Assembly: GCA_017552435.1 (NCBI GenBank)
Contig: JAFZPZ010000127.1
Location: 62,001-126,000 of the forward strand
Origin: Bacteroidaceae bacterium
GTDB taxonomy: Bacteria > Bacteroidota > Bacteroidia > Bacteroidales > Bacteroidaceae
Length of the DNA stretch: 64,000 bases
Direction of reading: 5' to 3'
In this document: piece after piece, positions 32,343-41,482 of the stretch
How positions within the stretch are numbered: the first letter of the stretch is position 1
How the letters are laid out: each line of letters begins with the position of its first letter
Translations under genes and position numbers: made by a program
Notes under the pieces: generated by a model
The model's database searches: none
What the model was told of the DNA's origin: nothing
Seen by the model: only the letters and a program-made list of their open reading frames with translations

Positions 32343-33431
32343 ATGAAGAAGTTTCTTCTGATTGTCGCAGTCGCTTGGATGGCTGCAGTGAACGGCTGGG
32401 CTCAACGCCTGCAAGTGCTTGACAGCGAGGGCAATCCCATACCCTACGCCTCTGTCCTGACCCCACAGGCCGAATACATCGGCATCACCAATCTGGAGGG
32501 CGTGGTGGACGATGTGAAGGGCGCAAAAGACATCACCATCACACACGTTGCCTTCAAGACAAAGAACGTGAAGTCCGACGGCAAGGATGTGGTCGTCACC
32601 CTGGAAGATGCGGACTTCGACATGCCCGAAATCACCGTCCAGCCCAAGCCCTACATCTATGTGCAGACATACTACCGCATGTACTTTTACAGTTCGGAGG
32701 ATGGCATGTACTACTATCGTGCAGGCCTGACGGACAACACCTACGACCCTGCCAAGAAGACCGTCAAGGGAAACACCGAGGTGGTGACAAAGGCTAAGTA
32801 TGCCATCCTGAAGACCATTTTCGGTATGATAGGCAATAAGTTGGACCAGTACAGCCAGATAAAGTCAAGGAATTTTGAGGACAGATTGAAGAGTAGAGGA
32901 AAGGCTGCAAAGGTGCAGTTCAAGGTGGTTTCGCCCGGCAAGCAGACTATCTCCGACTATAAGGGCACCATTGGCTCTGTCACTGACGATATGGCCGACC
33001 ACCTGCGCCGCTATTCCTATGATAGCCACCAGCTTCTTTTAGACAATTTGGAGGCAGAAGGCAAGGACAAGATGTTCCAGAAGAAAATTGACAAGGCAGA
33101 GAAGAAGATGAACAGAGAGGAGGCGGACTACTACCTCTATCGCATCGACGACGACGGCAACTACGGCCCAGAGGATTTCGTCATGATGCAGAATATGACC
33201 CAATGGGACACCGAAGACGACGGGAAAACTGAGCATATCATCATCGCCCTGCAGGTGTTCTCTACCGACCGCGCCTACGTCACTAAGACTGAACTTAAAG
33301 ATCGGAAGAAAGCTAACAAGATGAAGTTGAACTACGCCAACATCCGCCAGTTCGAGCGCGACCACAACATCCCTGCTCTCGCTCCAGCCGTGCAGCAGAA
33401 GCTCAATGAGCTGTGGAAGGCTGACAATTAA
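32343..33431 (+). CDS. Secreted protein with CarboxypepD_reg-like N-terminal domain
   Basis: This 362-aa protein has a signal peptide (MKKFLLIVAVAWMAAVNGWA, then Q). A short beta-rich domain follows (RLQVLDSEGNPIPYASVLTP, then ITNLEGVV) like the carboxypeptidase-regulatory domain common in Bacteroidota surface proteins. The larger remainder (about 100-362) is charged and partly helical, with DYYLYRIDDDGNYGPEDFVM, and has no family I can name. It is probably periplasmic or outer-membrane associated. murQ follows after 12 bp. Confidence 0.7.
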   Translation: MKKFLLIVAVAWMAAVNGWAQRLQVLDSEGNPIPYASVLTPQAEYIGITNLEGVVDDVKGAKDITITHVAFKTKNVKSDGKDVVVTLEDADFDMPEITVQPKPYIYVQTYYRMYFYSSEDGMYYYRAGLTDNTYDPAKKTVKGNTEVVTKAKYAILKTIFGMIGNKLDQYSQIKSRNFEDRLKSRGKAAKVQFKVVSPGKQTISDYKGTIGSVTDDMADHLRRYSYDSHQLLLDNLEAEGKDKMFQKKIDKAEKKMNREEADYYLYRIDDDGNYGPEDFVMMQNMTQWDTEDDGKTEHIIIALQVFSTDRAYVTKTELKDRKKANKMKLNYANIRQFERDHNIPALAPAVQQKLNELWKADN

Positions 33432-33443
33432 AAATATCTGTCT

Positions 33444-34292
33444 ATGAACACAGAAGACCATAAGTACAAGTCAGATAGACGGATGCTTGTCACCGAGCAG
33501 CCGTCGCATTTCAACGATCTGGAACAGATGTCGGTAGGCGAATTGCTGATGCACATCAACCAGGAAGATATGATGGTGGCAGAGGTTGTCCATAATGCCA
33601 TCCCGCAGATTCAGGCGCTTGTTGAGGCTATTGAGCCAAGAATGAAGCGTGGAGGCCGGCTCTTTTACGTGGGGGCTGGAACCAGCGGCCGTCTGGGCGT
33701 GCTGGATGCCAGCGAATTGCCCCCGACTTTCGGCGTTCCGGAAGACAGGGTGATAGGCCTCATTGCAGGTGGCGACAGAGCTTTGCGTCATGCTGTCGAG
33801 AAAGCTGAAGATTTTCCCGAGAAGGGTTGGCAGGACCTGCAGGCGTTCGCTCCTATGAAGGACGATTCTGTTCTCGGCATAGCTGCCTCAGGCACAACGC
33901 CATACGTTATCGGAGCCATCAAGGAAGCCCGGAAGAACGGGCTGCTGACGGGCTGCATTACCAGCAATCCTGATACGCCTTTGGCAGCAGCTTCGGAGTA
34001 TCCCATCGAGACCATCGTCGGCCCCGAATTCGTGACAGGCAGCAGCCGCATGAAGAGCGGTACGGCCCAGAAGATGGTGCTGAACATGATTTCCACCTCG
34101 CTGATGATTCGCATGGGCCGTGTGAAGGGCAACAGGATGGTGAAGATGCAGCTAACGAACGCCAAACTCGTGGATCGCGGCACCCGTATGATTCAGGAAT
34201 CCCTCGGCCTCAGCTACGAGGAGGCTCAGGAGCGTCTGCTCGAAACAGGCAGCGTGGATAAAGCGTTGAAGAAAGTGAAGAGTGAAGAGTGA
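33444..34292 (+). CDS. murQ: N-acetylmuramic acid 6-phosphate etherase
   Basis: This 282-aa SIS-domain lyase cleaves the D-lactyl ether of MurNAc-6-phosphate to give GlcNAc-6-phosphate during peptidoglycan recycling. TEQPSHFNDLEQMS near residue 18, FYVGAGTSGRLGVLDASELP (the sugar-phosphate-binding SIS loop), and FVTGSSRMKSGTAQKMVLNM near 195 are diagnostic. The C-terminal codons run into an AGTGAAG heptamer array. Confidence 0.94.
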   Translation: MNTEDHKYKSDRRMLVTEQPSHFNDLEQMSVGELLMHINQEDMMVAEVVHNAIPQIQALVEAIEPRMKRGGRLFYVGAGTSGRLGVLDASELPPTFGVPEDRVIGLIAGGDRALRHAVEKAEDFPEKGWQDLQAFAPMKDDSVLGIAASGTTPYVIGAIKEARKNGLLTGCITSNPDTPLAAASEYPIETIVGPEFVTGSSRMKSGTAQKMVLNMISTSLMIRMGRVKGNRMVKMQLTNAKLVDRGTRMIQESLGLSYEEAQERLLETGSVDKALKKVKSEE

Positions 34293-34322
34293 AGAATTAA
34301 AAATGAAAAGTGAAAAATTGAT
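34274..34322. repeat. Seven tandem heptamers at the murQ end and next gene start
   Basis: AGTGAAG (x3), AATTAAA, AATGAAA, AGTGAAA and AATTGAT run without interruption. The array contains the murQ stop codon and ends 4 bp before the metallophosphoesterase ATG at 34327. Confidence 0.8.
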
Positions 34323-34326
34323 ACTG

Positions 34327-35436
34327 ATGAAGAAACTACTTTTTCTTATTGCCGCATGGTCAATGGTCAATTTTCAATGGTCAATGATTTTTGCGCAGAA
34401 TCGTGCTGACCGTCAGAAATTGAATGACCCCGAGTCCTTCACCATTGTCGTCTTCGGCGATGTGCAGAACTATACGAAGAACAGCACTTATCAGCCCATC
34501 TACGAACTTTGCACGGCTTGGGTGGCCGACAATGTCGAAAATCTTAACATCAAGACGGTGCTTTTCACGGGCGACCTGGTGAACCGAAACGAGACAATTG
34601 TGCCCGGCAGAGGTTCGCAGAATCAGACAAGCAGGCAGATGTGGGAGTGGTCGAGCCACTGCCTCAAACGCCTCGATGGCAAGGTTCCCTACATCATCAC
34701 AGCTGGCAATCACGAGTATGGTTACACTCGTGGTGATGAGGCTTTCACGCACTATGCGGAATACTACACCGCCGAACGTAACAGCGAGACACTCAAATAC
34801 TTGGTGGCTTCCTATCCGAACCGGCAGGGACAGGCATCCTTGGAGAATGCCGCTTGGGAGTTCCAGGACAAGAACTGGGGTAAGCTCCTGGTTATCGGCA
34901 CCGAGTGGGCACCCCGCGACGAGGTCCTGGAATGGGCAAAAGGACTCTGCGACAGCGAGAAGTATCAGAACCACACGGTTATCTTCCTCACCCATTCGCT
35001 CCTGCGGGGAAGGACGGCGAAATATACGAACAACGAGAGCTACAAAATCCAGCCGCGCAACTATGGTCAGGAGATTTGGGACAAACTGCTTTATCCCGCA
35101 AAGAACATTCGTCTGGCCGTTTGCGGACATACCGGACATCCAGCCGCAGACGATGAGAAAGAACCTGGTAGCAGCTACGACCACGAGGTGAACAATGCCT
35201 ACCGCTGCGACAAAAACGCAGCAGGGAAGGACGTGCATCAGATGATGTTCAACGTCCAGTATCTCGGTGGCGGCAATGGCGGCGACGGTTGGATTCGCCT
35301 GCTCGAGTTCATGCCCGACGGCAAGACCATCAAGGCCTCGACCTACAGCGTCCTGTTCGGCATCTCGCCCATGACCAAGCACCTCGCCCACCAGACCGAC
35401 CCTTTCTGCCAATTTGACATGGTGATAGAGAAATAA
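34327..35436 (+). CDS. Exported calcineurin-like metallophosphoesterase
   Basis: This 369-aa protein starts MKKLLFLIAAWSM with a signal peptide; the earlier in-frame ATGs at 34282 and 34303 fall in the heptamer array. Metal-binding motifs in order are VVFGDVQNYT, VLFTGDLVNRN, ITAGNHEYGY, and the late GHTGHP, matching the GD/GNH/GH layout of binuclear phosphoesterases. The substrate is unknown; export suggests periplasmic nucleotides, phospholipid or phosphosugars. A strong intrinsic terminator follows the gene. Confidence 0.82.
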   Translation: MKKLLFLIAAWSMVNFQWSMIFAQNRADRQKLNDPESFTIVVFGDVQNYTKNSTYQPIYELCTAWVADNVENLNIKTVLFTGDLVNRNETIVPGRGSQNQTSRQMWEWSSHCLKRLDGKVPYIITAGNHEYGYTRGDEAFTHYAEYYTAERNSETLKYLVASYPNRQGQASLENAAWEFQDKNWGKLLVIGTEWAPRDEVLEWAKGLCDSEKYQNHTVIFLTHSLLRGRTAKYTNNESYKIQPRNYGQEIWDKLLYPAKNIRLAVCGHTGHPAADDEKEPGSSYDHEVNNAYRCDKNAAGKDVHQMMFNVQYLGGGNGGDGWIRLLEFMPDGKTIKASTYSVLFGISPMTKHLAHQTDPFCQFDMVIEK

Positions 35437-35454
35437 CCTCTTTCTCTTTATCGT

Positions 35455-35502
35455 TTAAAGCCCTGCACGGAATGTCTCTGTGCGGGGCTTTAAGTGTTTT
35501 TT
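35455..35502 (+). terminator. Intrinsic terminator after the metallophosphoesterase gene
   Basis: TTAAAGCCCTGCAC (35455-35468) pairs with GTGCGGGGCTTTAA (35480-35493) with a single G-T wobble, and a T-rich tail follows. The stem is 14 bp with an 11-base loop. Confidence 0.85.
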
Positions 35503-35514
35503 CCCCCTCTATTC

Positions 35515-35546
35515 CTTGTTTATCCCAACGAAATTTAGTAATTTTG
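35515..35546 (+). promoter_or_regulatory. Promoter of argS and the downstream envelope operon
   Basis: CTTG (35515-35518), 20 bp, TAATTTTG (35539-35546), about 33 bp before the argS ATG at 35580. Confidence 0.65.
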
Positions 35547-35579
35547 CAACGCGTTTTATATACATTAATGTATAAGGAC

Positions 35580-37370
35580 ATGAAGATAGAAACAAAAATA
35601 ACAGAGGCAGTGAAGGCCATTGTGGAGGAACTCTACGGCCAGCAGGTACCCGATAAGATGGTGCAACTGCAGCAGACAAGGCCTGAATTTGAGGGGCAGA
35701 TAACCCTCGTCGTTTTCCCGTTTACAAAGATGAGCCACAAGGCTCCCGATGCTACAGCTCAGGAGATCGGCGAGCAACTGGTGCAAAAGTTGCCGGAGGT
35801 CATCAGCGGCTACAATGCCGTGAAGGGCTTCCTGAACCTCAGTATCAGTTCCGGGCAATGGATTGGCATCCTTCAGGAGATATACGAGAATCCCAAGTTC
35901 GGCTTTACACCCGTCACAGACGAGAGTCCGCTGGTGATGATAGAATACTCCAGCCCCAACACCAACAAGCCCCTGCACCTCGGCCACGTCCGCAACAATT
36001 TGCTGGGATGGGCTTTGGCTCAGGTCATGCAGGCGAACGGCAACAAAGTGGTAAAGACCAACATCGTGAATGACCGCGGCATACACATCTGCAAGTCGAT
36101 GTTGGCTTGGCTCAAGTGGGGTAACGGCGAGACGCCCGAAACCAGCGGCAAGAAAGGCGACCACCTCATCGGCGACTACTACGTGGCCTTCGACAAGCAC
36201 TATCGCGAAGAGGTCAAGGAGCTTGTGGCTCAGGGTATGGACGAAGAGCAGGCCAAGCAGGAAGCTCCGCTCATCAAGGAAGCCCACGCGATGCTCGTCA
36301 AGTGGGAGCAGAACGACCCCGAGGTGCGCGCTCTCTGGAAGAAGATGAACGAATGGGTCTATGCCGGCTTCGACGAGACCTACAAGGCTCTGGGAGTCAG
36401 CTTCGACAAGATTTACTACGAAAGTGAGACCTATCTTGAGGGCAAGGAGAAGGTAGAGGAAGGCCTCGAGAAGGGTTTCTTCTATCGCCGTGAAGACGGT
36501 TCTGTCTGGGCAGACTTGCGCCAAGAAGGCCTTGACGAGAAGCTGTTGCTTCGCTCCGATGGTACCAGTGTTTATATGACGCAGGACATCGGCACCGCCA
36601 AGCTCCGCTTCCAGGACTATCCCATCGACAAGATGATTTATGTGGTGGGCAATGAGCAGAACTACCATTTCCAGGTGCTCTCTATCCTGCTCGATAAGCT
36701 CGGCTTCAAATGGGGCAAGGACCTCGTTCACTTCTCTTACGGAATGGTGGAACTGCCTAACGGCAAGATGAAGAGCCGCGAAGGTACCGTCGTGGATGCG
36801 GACGACCTCATCCAGACGATGATACAAGATGCAAAACTCCTGAGTGCAGATAAAGTAAACAAGTTGGAAGACATCACAGAGGAGGAAGCTCAGGAGATAG
36901 CCCGCATCGTCGGAATGGGCGCCCTGAAGTACTTCATCCTGAAGGTCGATGCCCGCAAGAATATGCTCTTCAACCCAGAAGAAAGCATCGACTTCAACGG
37001 TAACACAGGTCCCTTCATTCAGTACACCTATGCCCGAATCAGAAGCATTTTGAGGAAGGCAGGCGAAGTCAGTCTCACAGACTTGGCAAAGGATACCGAA
37101 CTGAGCGACAAGGAAATCAGCCTCATCCAGCATCTCCAGGGTTTTGAGGCAGCAGTCAAGCAGGCAGGACAGGATTACAATCCCAGCTGCATCGCCAACT
37201 ACTGCTACGATCTCGTCAAGGAATACAACCAGTTCTACCACGATTTCAGCGTGCTCAAAGAGGAGGACGATAAGAAGCGCATCTTCCGTATCGCCCTTTC
37301 TGCAGCCGTCGGTCAGGTCGTCAAGAACGGAATGGGACTCTTAGGAATTGAAGTTCCGGAAAGGATGTAA
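35580..37370 (+). CDS. argS: Arginyl-tRNA synthetase
   Basis: This 596-aa class I synthetase charges tRNA-Arg. The ATG at 35580 (MKIETKITEAVKAIVEEL) follows the promoter at 35515-35546 and gives normal family length; an earlier in-frame ATG at 35472 lies inside the terminator region. The HIGH-type motif is SSPNTNKPLHLGHVRNN near residue 126. The N-terminal Add1 domain is GYNAVKGFLNLS. KSREG near 400 stands at the KMSKS position, and the DALR anticodon domain ends the protein. It heads a plus-strand run leading to envelope genes. Confidence 0.96.
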   Translation: MKIETKITEAVKAIVEELYGQQVPDKMVQLQQTRPEFEGQITLVVFPFTKMSHKAPDATAQEIGEQLVQKLPEVISGYNAVKGFLNLSISSGQWIGILQEIYENPKFGFTPVTDESPLVMIEYSSPNTNKPLHLGHVRNNLLGWALAQVMQANGNKVVKTNIVNDRGIHICKSMLAWLKWGNGETPETSGKKGDHLIGDYYVAFDKHYREEVKELVAQGMDEEQAKQEAPLIKEAHAMLVKWEQNDPEVRALWKKMNEWVYAGFDETYKALGVSFDKIYYESETYLEGKEKVEEGLEKGFFYRREDGSVWADLRQEGLDEKLLLRSDGTSVYMTQDIGTAKLRFQDYPIDKMIYVVGNEQNYHFQVLSILLDKLGFKWGKDLVHFSYGMVELPNGKMKSREGTVVDADDLIQTMIQDAKLLSADKVNKLEDITEEEAQEIARIVGMGALKYFILKVDARKNMLFNPEESIDFNGNTGPFIQYTYARIRSILRKAGEVSLTDLAKDTELSDKEISLIQHLQGFEAAVKQAGQDYNPSCIANYCYDLVKEYNQFYHDFSVLKEEDDKKRIFRIALSAAVGQVVKNGMGLLGIEVPERM

Positions 37371-37371
37371 G

Positions 37372-37803
37372 ATGGATTACGAGAAGCTGAAGGGAATTGT
37401 CGATTTCAACGCAATTGCGGTAGATGCCGGTTGCAGCGGAAACCCAGGTGCAATGGAGTATCAAGGAGTCTATCTCGGTAACGAGCAGAGGCTCTTCCAT
37501 TTCGGTCCCATTCCTGGTACCAACAATATCGGCGAGTTCCTCGCTATTGTCCATGCCCTGGCCTTTATCAAGAAGAACGGCTGGGACATGAAGGTCTATA
37601 GCGACAGCATCAGCGGAATGGCCTGGGTGCGGAACAAGAGGGCAAAGACAACCCTGAAGCGGGACGAGCAGACAGCACAGGTGCTCGACCTCGTAATCCG
37701 AGCCGAAAACTGGCTCTGGCAGAACCCTAAGCACGCAGAAGTGCTGAAATGGAACACAGAAGAGTGGGGTGAAATCCCCGCCGACTTTGGAAGAAAGAAA
37801 TGA
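37372..37803 (+). CDS. Ribonuclease H family protein
   Basis: This 143-aa protein has an RNase H fold: AVDAGCSGNPGAMEYQGV (first Asp), GTNNIGEFLAIVHALAF (Glu), KVYSDSISGMAWVRNK (second Asp) and a final EIPADFGRKK (last Asp), the order of the four acidic residues of RNase HI. It would cut RNA in RNA:DNA hybrids. It lacks the N-terminal hybrid-binding domain seen in some Bacteroidota RNases H. The ATG at 37372 lies one base after the argS stop. The stop overlaps the next gene by four bases. Confidence 0.85.
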   Translation: MDYEKLKGIVDFNAIAVDAGCSGNPGAMEYQGVYLGNEQRLFHFGPIPGTNNIGEFLAIVHALAFIKKNGWDMKVYSDSISGMAWVRNKRAKTTLKRDEQTAQVLDLVIRAENWLWQNPKHAEVLKWNTEEWGEIPADFGRKK

Positions 37804-39605
37804 AGCGAAGCATACATTATCTGGAATATCTCTACTGCCATCTGCTTATCATCTTCCTGATAGGCAGAGTAGGGTTCATCCTGAATAACAGGTGCGTTGA
37901 GCATTTGTCGTTCCTCGATGCGGTGGGTGCCTGTTGGCGAGGCTTTGTGGGGCACGACCTCATGGTTGCAGCTTTCCTTCTCGCTGTTCCCTGGCTCGTC
38001 GGACTTTTCGCCTTGCGTCATCCAGGTCTGAAACTCAGGGCTTGGCTCGCTCCTTACTATATCTTGATGGGACTTGCTGTTTCGGTCATCATCGTGGCCG
38101 ATGCCGTGATGTACGAGTACTGGCAGTTCAAGCTCGGAATGGTGGTACTCGACTATGCCGCTTCGCCCGAGGGCACCACAAACAGCGTCAGCTTCACCTA
38201 TATCTTTGTTCGCTTCATTGCTTTCCTCGTGCTTGCACTTTGGACGATGATTCCCTGTATTCTGCTCACTCCGAAGACCTTACCTACATGGCGAACAGAA
38301 CGTCTTTGGTTCAGAAATATCAGCATCATTTGGATTTTCCTGCTTGCCTCGGGAGCCTGCTTCATGCGTCAGGGCGACGTTTATGGAAATCCGCACAAGA
38401 CATTTGCCAATCATGCAGCCGTCAATCCTGTCTATGCCTTTTTCGGTAGCATCCGCTTTAGCAAGGACTACTCCAAACGCTATGACTATTTCTATGAGAA
38501 GGACCGCGCAGCCCTCTTTAAGGGTCTTTATCCCGAGCCTGCCAACGATATTCAGGACACCTTGCTTACCTCGCAGCGTCCCGACATCCTGGTTGTCTTC
38601 ATCGAGGGCTTCGGAAGCCGTTTTGTCAAGGAACTGGGAGGTCTTCCCGATGTTGCACCCGGTTGGAGCCGGCTCATCCCTGAAGGAATCTTCTGGGAGA
38701 ATTACTACAGCAACTCATTCCGCACGGACCGAGGTACAGTCAGCGCCTTCAGCGGTTGGGTGAGCTATACCGACATTGGCCTCATGAAACGGACAGAGTT
38801 CCATTCTGCTCTTCCTTCCCTTGCACGTTCATTGAGCAATGAAGGCTATGAGACAGGTTACATCTATGGGGGCGCTATGACCAACATGGGAAAGCGAAAG
38901 TACTTAGAAGACATGGACTTCCGCAACCTCTACGATGACACCGCTTTCACCGAGACAGAAAAAGGGACAGCTTGGGGCATCTATGATAGTACAGCATGCC
39001 AGAAAGCCTGTCAACTTATTAGTCAGTGGGATGAAGGACATCACTTCCTTGTGGTGCAGACTATATCAAGTCACGAACCGTGGGACGTGCCTTATCATCG
39101 TCTTGAGGACAAGATACTCAACGCCTTTGCCTATACAGACTATAGTATTTCCTGCATGATTGACAGCCTCCGACAACTCCCCGAGTGGGACAATCTGCTT
39201 GTCATCATGATTCCCGACCACGGGTTCCTATACCAACAAAGCTACGACCCGGGCTTCTTCCGTGCTCCGATGCTTTGGATGGGTGGAGCTATTCGTGAAC
39301 CTCGTCGGATGGACATTCTTATGAATCAGAGCGACATACCGGCTACGTTGCTCTCCCAGATGGGCATCCGTCATGACGAATATCCCTGGAGCCGTAATGT
39401 GTTGAGCAAAACCTATACCTATCCCTTTGTCTATTGCAACTATCCAGCCGGCCTGCTCTTTGCAGACAGCACAGGAACAAGCATCTACGACCTTGGCGGT
39501 GAAGTTGTGATGATGGAACAACCCGCAGACGACGGCCACCGCATCCTTTGTGTCAAAACTATCCTGCAAACCAGCTACGACCAGCTTCAGGAAATTAAAA
39601 ATTAA
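37800..39605 (+). CDS. LtaS-like sulfatase-family phosphotransferase, membrane bound
   Basis: This 601-aa inner-membrane protein has about five N-terminal transmembrane helices (residues 1-185) and an extracytoplasmic alkaline-phosphatase-fold domain from about 255. VVFIEGFGSRF holds the first metal-binding Glu, NSFRTDRGTVSAFSG the nucleophilic Thr, and MIPDHGFLYQ the late Asp-His. This is the LTA synthase/phosphoglycerol transferase layout. In a Gram-negative Bacteroidota it more likely modifies lipid A, core sugars or other glycans with a phospho-group. It overlaps RNase H by ATGA and precedes an MsbA-like exporter. Confidence 0.88.
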   Translation: MKRSIHYLEYLYCHLLIIFLIGRVGFILNNRCVEHLSFLDAVGACWRGFVGHDLMVAAFLLAVPWLVGLFALRHPGLKLRAWLAPYYILMGLAVSVIIVADAVMYEYWQFKLGMVVLDYAASPEGTTNSVSFTYIFVRFIAFLVLALWTMIPCILLTPKTLPTWRTERLWFRNISIIWIFLLASGACFMRQGDVYGNPHKTFANHAAVNPVYAFFGSIRFSKDYSKRYDYFYEKDRAALFKGLYPEPANDIQDTLLTSQRPDILVVFIEGFGSRFVKELGGLPDVAPGWSRLIPEGIFWENYYSNSFRTDRGTVSAFSGWVSYTDIGLMKRTEFHSALPSLARSLSNEGYETGYIYGGAMTNMGKRKYLEDMDFRNLYDDTAFTETEKGTAWGIYDSTACQKACQLISQWDEGHHFLVVQTISSHEPWDVPYHRLEDKILNAFAYTDYSISCMIDSLRQLPEWDNLLVIMIPDHGFLYQQSYDPGFFRAPMLWMGGAIREPRRMDILMNQSDIPATLLSQMGIRHDEYPWSRNVLSKTYTYPFVYCNYPAGLLFADSTGTSIYDLGGEVVMMEQPADDGHRILCVKTILQTSYDQLQEIKN

Positions 39606-39627
39606 AAGTGAAAAATTAAAAGTGATA
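39593..39627. repeat. Five tandem heptamers at the LtaS-like/ABC gene junction
   Basis: AATTAAA, AATTAAA, AGTGAAA, AATTAAA, AGTGATA. The array covers the stop of the LtaS-like gene (39603-39605) and the probable GTG start of the ABC exporter (39622). Confidence 0.8.
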
Positions 39628-41457
39628 AAACAATTCCTCGATATAGTCAAGCGATATTTCCGACCCTACAAGATGTATATTGTTTGGTCCATTGTGCTGA
39701 ATTTTGTGGCGCAATGGCTCAACGTCTTTTCTTTTGTGGTACTCATCCCTATTCTGAACATCCTCTTCAAGATAGACCAGAATGTCTATACCTATCAGGA
39801 GTGGACTTGGAAGACACTCAACAAAGACCTTATTGTCAACAACGCCTACGCTTGGGTGCAAGAACAGATAGCAAGTCAAGGCGCTTTCCTGACATTGTGC
39901 TTGATGGGTGGAATTTTGGTCTTCATGACTTGTTTGAAGTGCATTGGCTATTGGGGAGCTGCAAACATCATGTTGCCTCTGAGTACCGGAGTCGTTCGCG
40001 ACATCCGTATGGATATGTACAACAAAATCATGCGGCTGCCGCTGAGTTTCTTCTCGGCCGAGCGCAAGGGCGACATCATTGTCCGCATGAGCACTGATAT
40101 CCAGATTGTGGAGAACTCTGTGACCTCCGCTATCAGCACCCTCATACAGCAACCCATCGCCATCATCATCTGCTTTATTACTCTCTTTACCGTCAGCTGG
40201 CAATTGACGGTCTTTGTGCTCGTTGTCACACCGCCAGCTGCTTGGCTCATGGGAACAGTGACCAAGCGACTCAAGAATCAGTCGGCAAGCGTTCAGGCAG
40301 GTCTTTCGGAGATAATGGCACAGATAGAAGAGACGCTCAGCGGTCTTCGTATCGTCAAGGCTTTTATTGCCGAAGATAAGATGGCCAAGCGTTTTAACTA
40401 CATCAACAACGAATTCCGCAAGGGCATGATAGGTATGATGATGCGCATCAATGCTGCACATCCGGTGTCGGAGTCAATGGGGACAGTCATCATAGTCATC
40501 GTGTTGCTTTTTGGCGGTTGGCTGATTCTGGAAGGTGAGGGCTTCATCGATGCCTCGACTTTCATCTTCTATATGGTCATCCTTTACAGTGTCATCAACC
40601 CCATCAAGGACCTTACACGTCAGGCATATATGATACCTTTAGGACTTGCCTCGATGGATCGCATCGACCATATCCTCAAGGCAGAGAACCCCATCAAGGA
40701 GAAAGCAAATCCGAAACCGCTGGATAGTTTTGACCAGCAGGTAGAACTCCGAGATGTTTCCTTCTATTATAACCAAGGCCGTGACGTGTTGAAGCACATC
40801 AACCTCGAGATTCCGAAAGGCAAGACCGTAGCCCTCGTCGGACAATCCGGTTCAGGCAAATCCACGCTAGTTGACCTGATTCCCCGCTACCATGATGTAT
40901 GCGGCGGACAGATACTTATCGACGGAAAGGACATTCGTGATGTTAGGATTCACGACCTCCGCGCACTTATCGGCAACGTGAACCAGGAGGCCATCCTCTT
41001 CAACGATACTTTTTACAACAACATCACGTTCGGTGTGGAGAATGCCACAATGGAGCAGGTCATCGAAGCTGCCAAGATAGCCAACGCACACGATTTCATC
41101 ATGGAGACAGAGAATGGCTACAACACAGTCATCGGTGATAGGGGAGGTCGTCTTTCTGGCGGACAGCGCCAGCGAGTCAGTATCGCTCGAGCCATTCTCA
41201 AGAACCCGCCCATCCTCATCCTCGATGAGGCCACATCGGCACTTGACACAGAGAGCGAGCACCTCGTTCAGGAAGCCCTCGACCGTCTCATGAAGTCGCG
41301 TACCACAGTTGCCATTGCCCATCGCCTCTCAACCATCAAGAATGCCGACATCATACACGTCATCTACGAAGGCGAGATAGTAGAAAGCGGCCAGCACGAC
41401 GAACTCATCGCCAAGGACGGCTATTACAAACGCCTCTATGACATGCAACAACTCTAA
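39622..41457 (+). CDS. msbA: MsbA-like ABC exporter (fused membrane and ATPase domains)
   Basis: This protein of about 611 aa has six transmembrane helices (residues about 20-310) and a C-terminal ATPase. Walker A is VALVGQSGSGKSTLVDL, the signature motif LSGGQRQRVSIARAI, Walker B PILILDEATSALD, and the H-loop VAIAHRLSTI. In this context it is probably the lipid A-core flippase, moving the glycolipid across the inner membrane. The start is uncertain: GTG at 39622 gives VIKQFLDIVKRYFRPYK as in homologues, while an ATG at 39550 would overlap the upstream gene by 56 bp and translate the heptamer array. The symbol is tentative. Confidence 0.88.
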   Translation: MIKQFLDIVKRYFRPYKMYIVWSIVLNFVAQWLNVFSFVVLIPILNILFKIDQNVYTYQEWTWKTLNKDLIVNNAYAWVQEQIASQGAFLTLCLMGGILVFMTCLKCIGYWGAANIMLPLSTGVVRDIRMDMYNKIMRLPLSFFSAERKGDIIVRMSTDIQIVENSVTSAISTLIQQPIAIIICFITLFTVSWQLTVFVLVVTPPAAWLMGTVTKRLKNQSASVQAGLSEIMAQIEETLSGLRIVKAFIAEDKMAKRFNYINNEFRKGMIGMMMRINAAHPVSESMGTVIIVIVLLFGGWLILEGEGFIDASTFIFYMVILYSVINPIKDLTRQAYMIPLGLASMDRIDHILKAENPIKEKANPKPLDSFDQQVELRDVSFYYNQGRDVLKHINLEIPKGKTVALVGQSGSGKSTLVDLIPRYHDVCGGQILIDGKDIRDVRIHDLRALIGNVNQEAILFNDTFYNNITFGVENATMEQVIEAAKIANAHDFIMETENGYNTVIGDRGGRLSGGQRQRVSIARAILKNPPILILDEATSALDTESEHLVQEALDRLMKSRTTVAIAHRLSTIKNADIIHVIYEGEIVESGQHDELIAKDGYYKRLYDMQQL

Positions 41458-41482
41458 CCACTAGCGACTAACTTCTGAAATA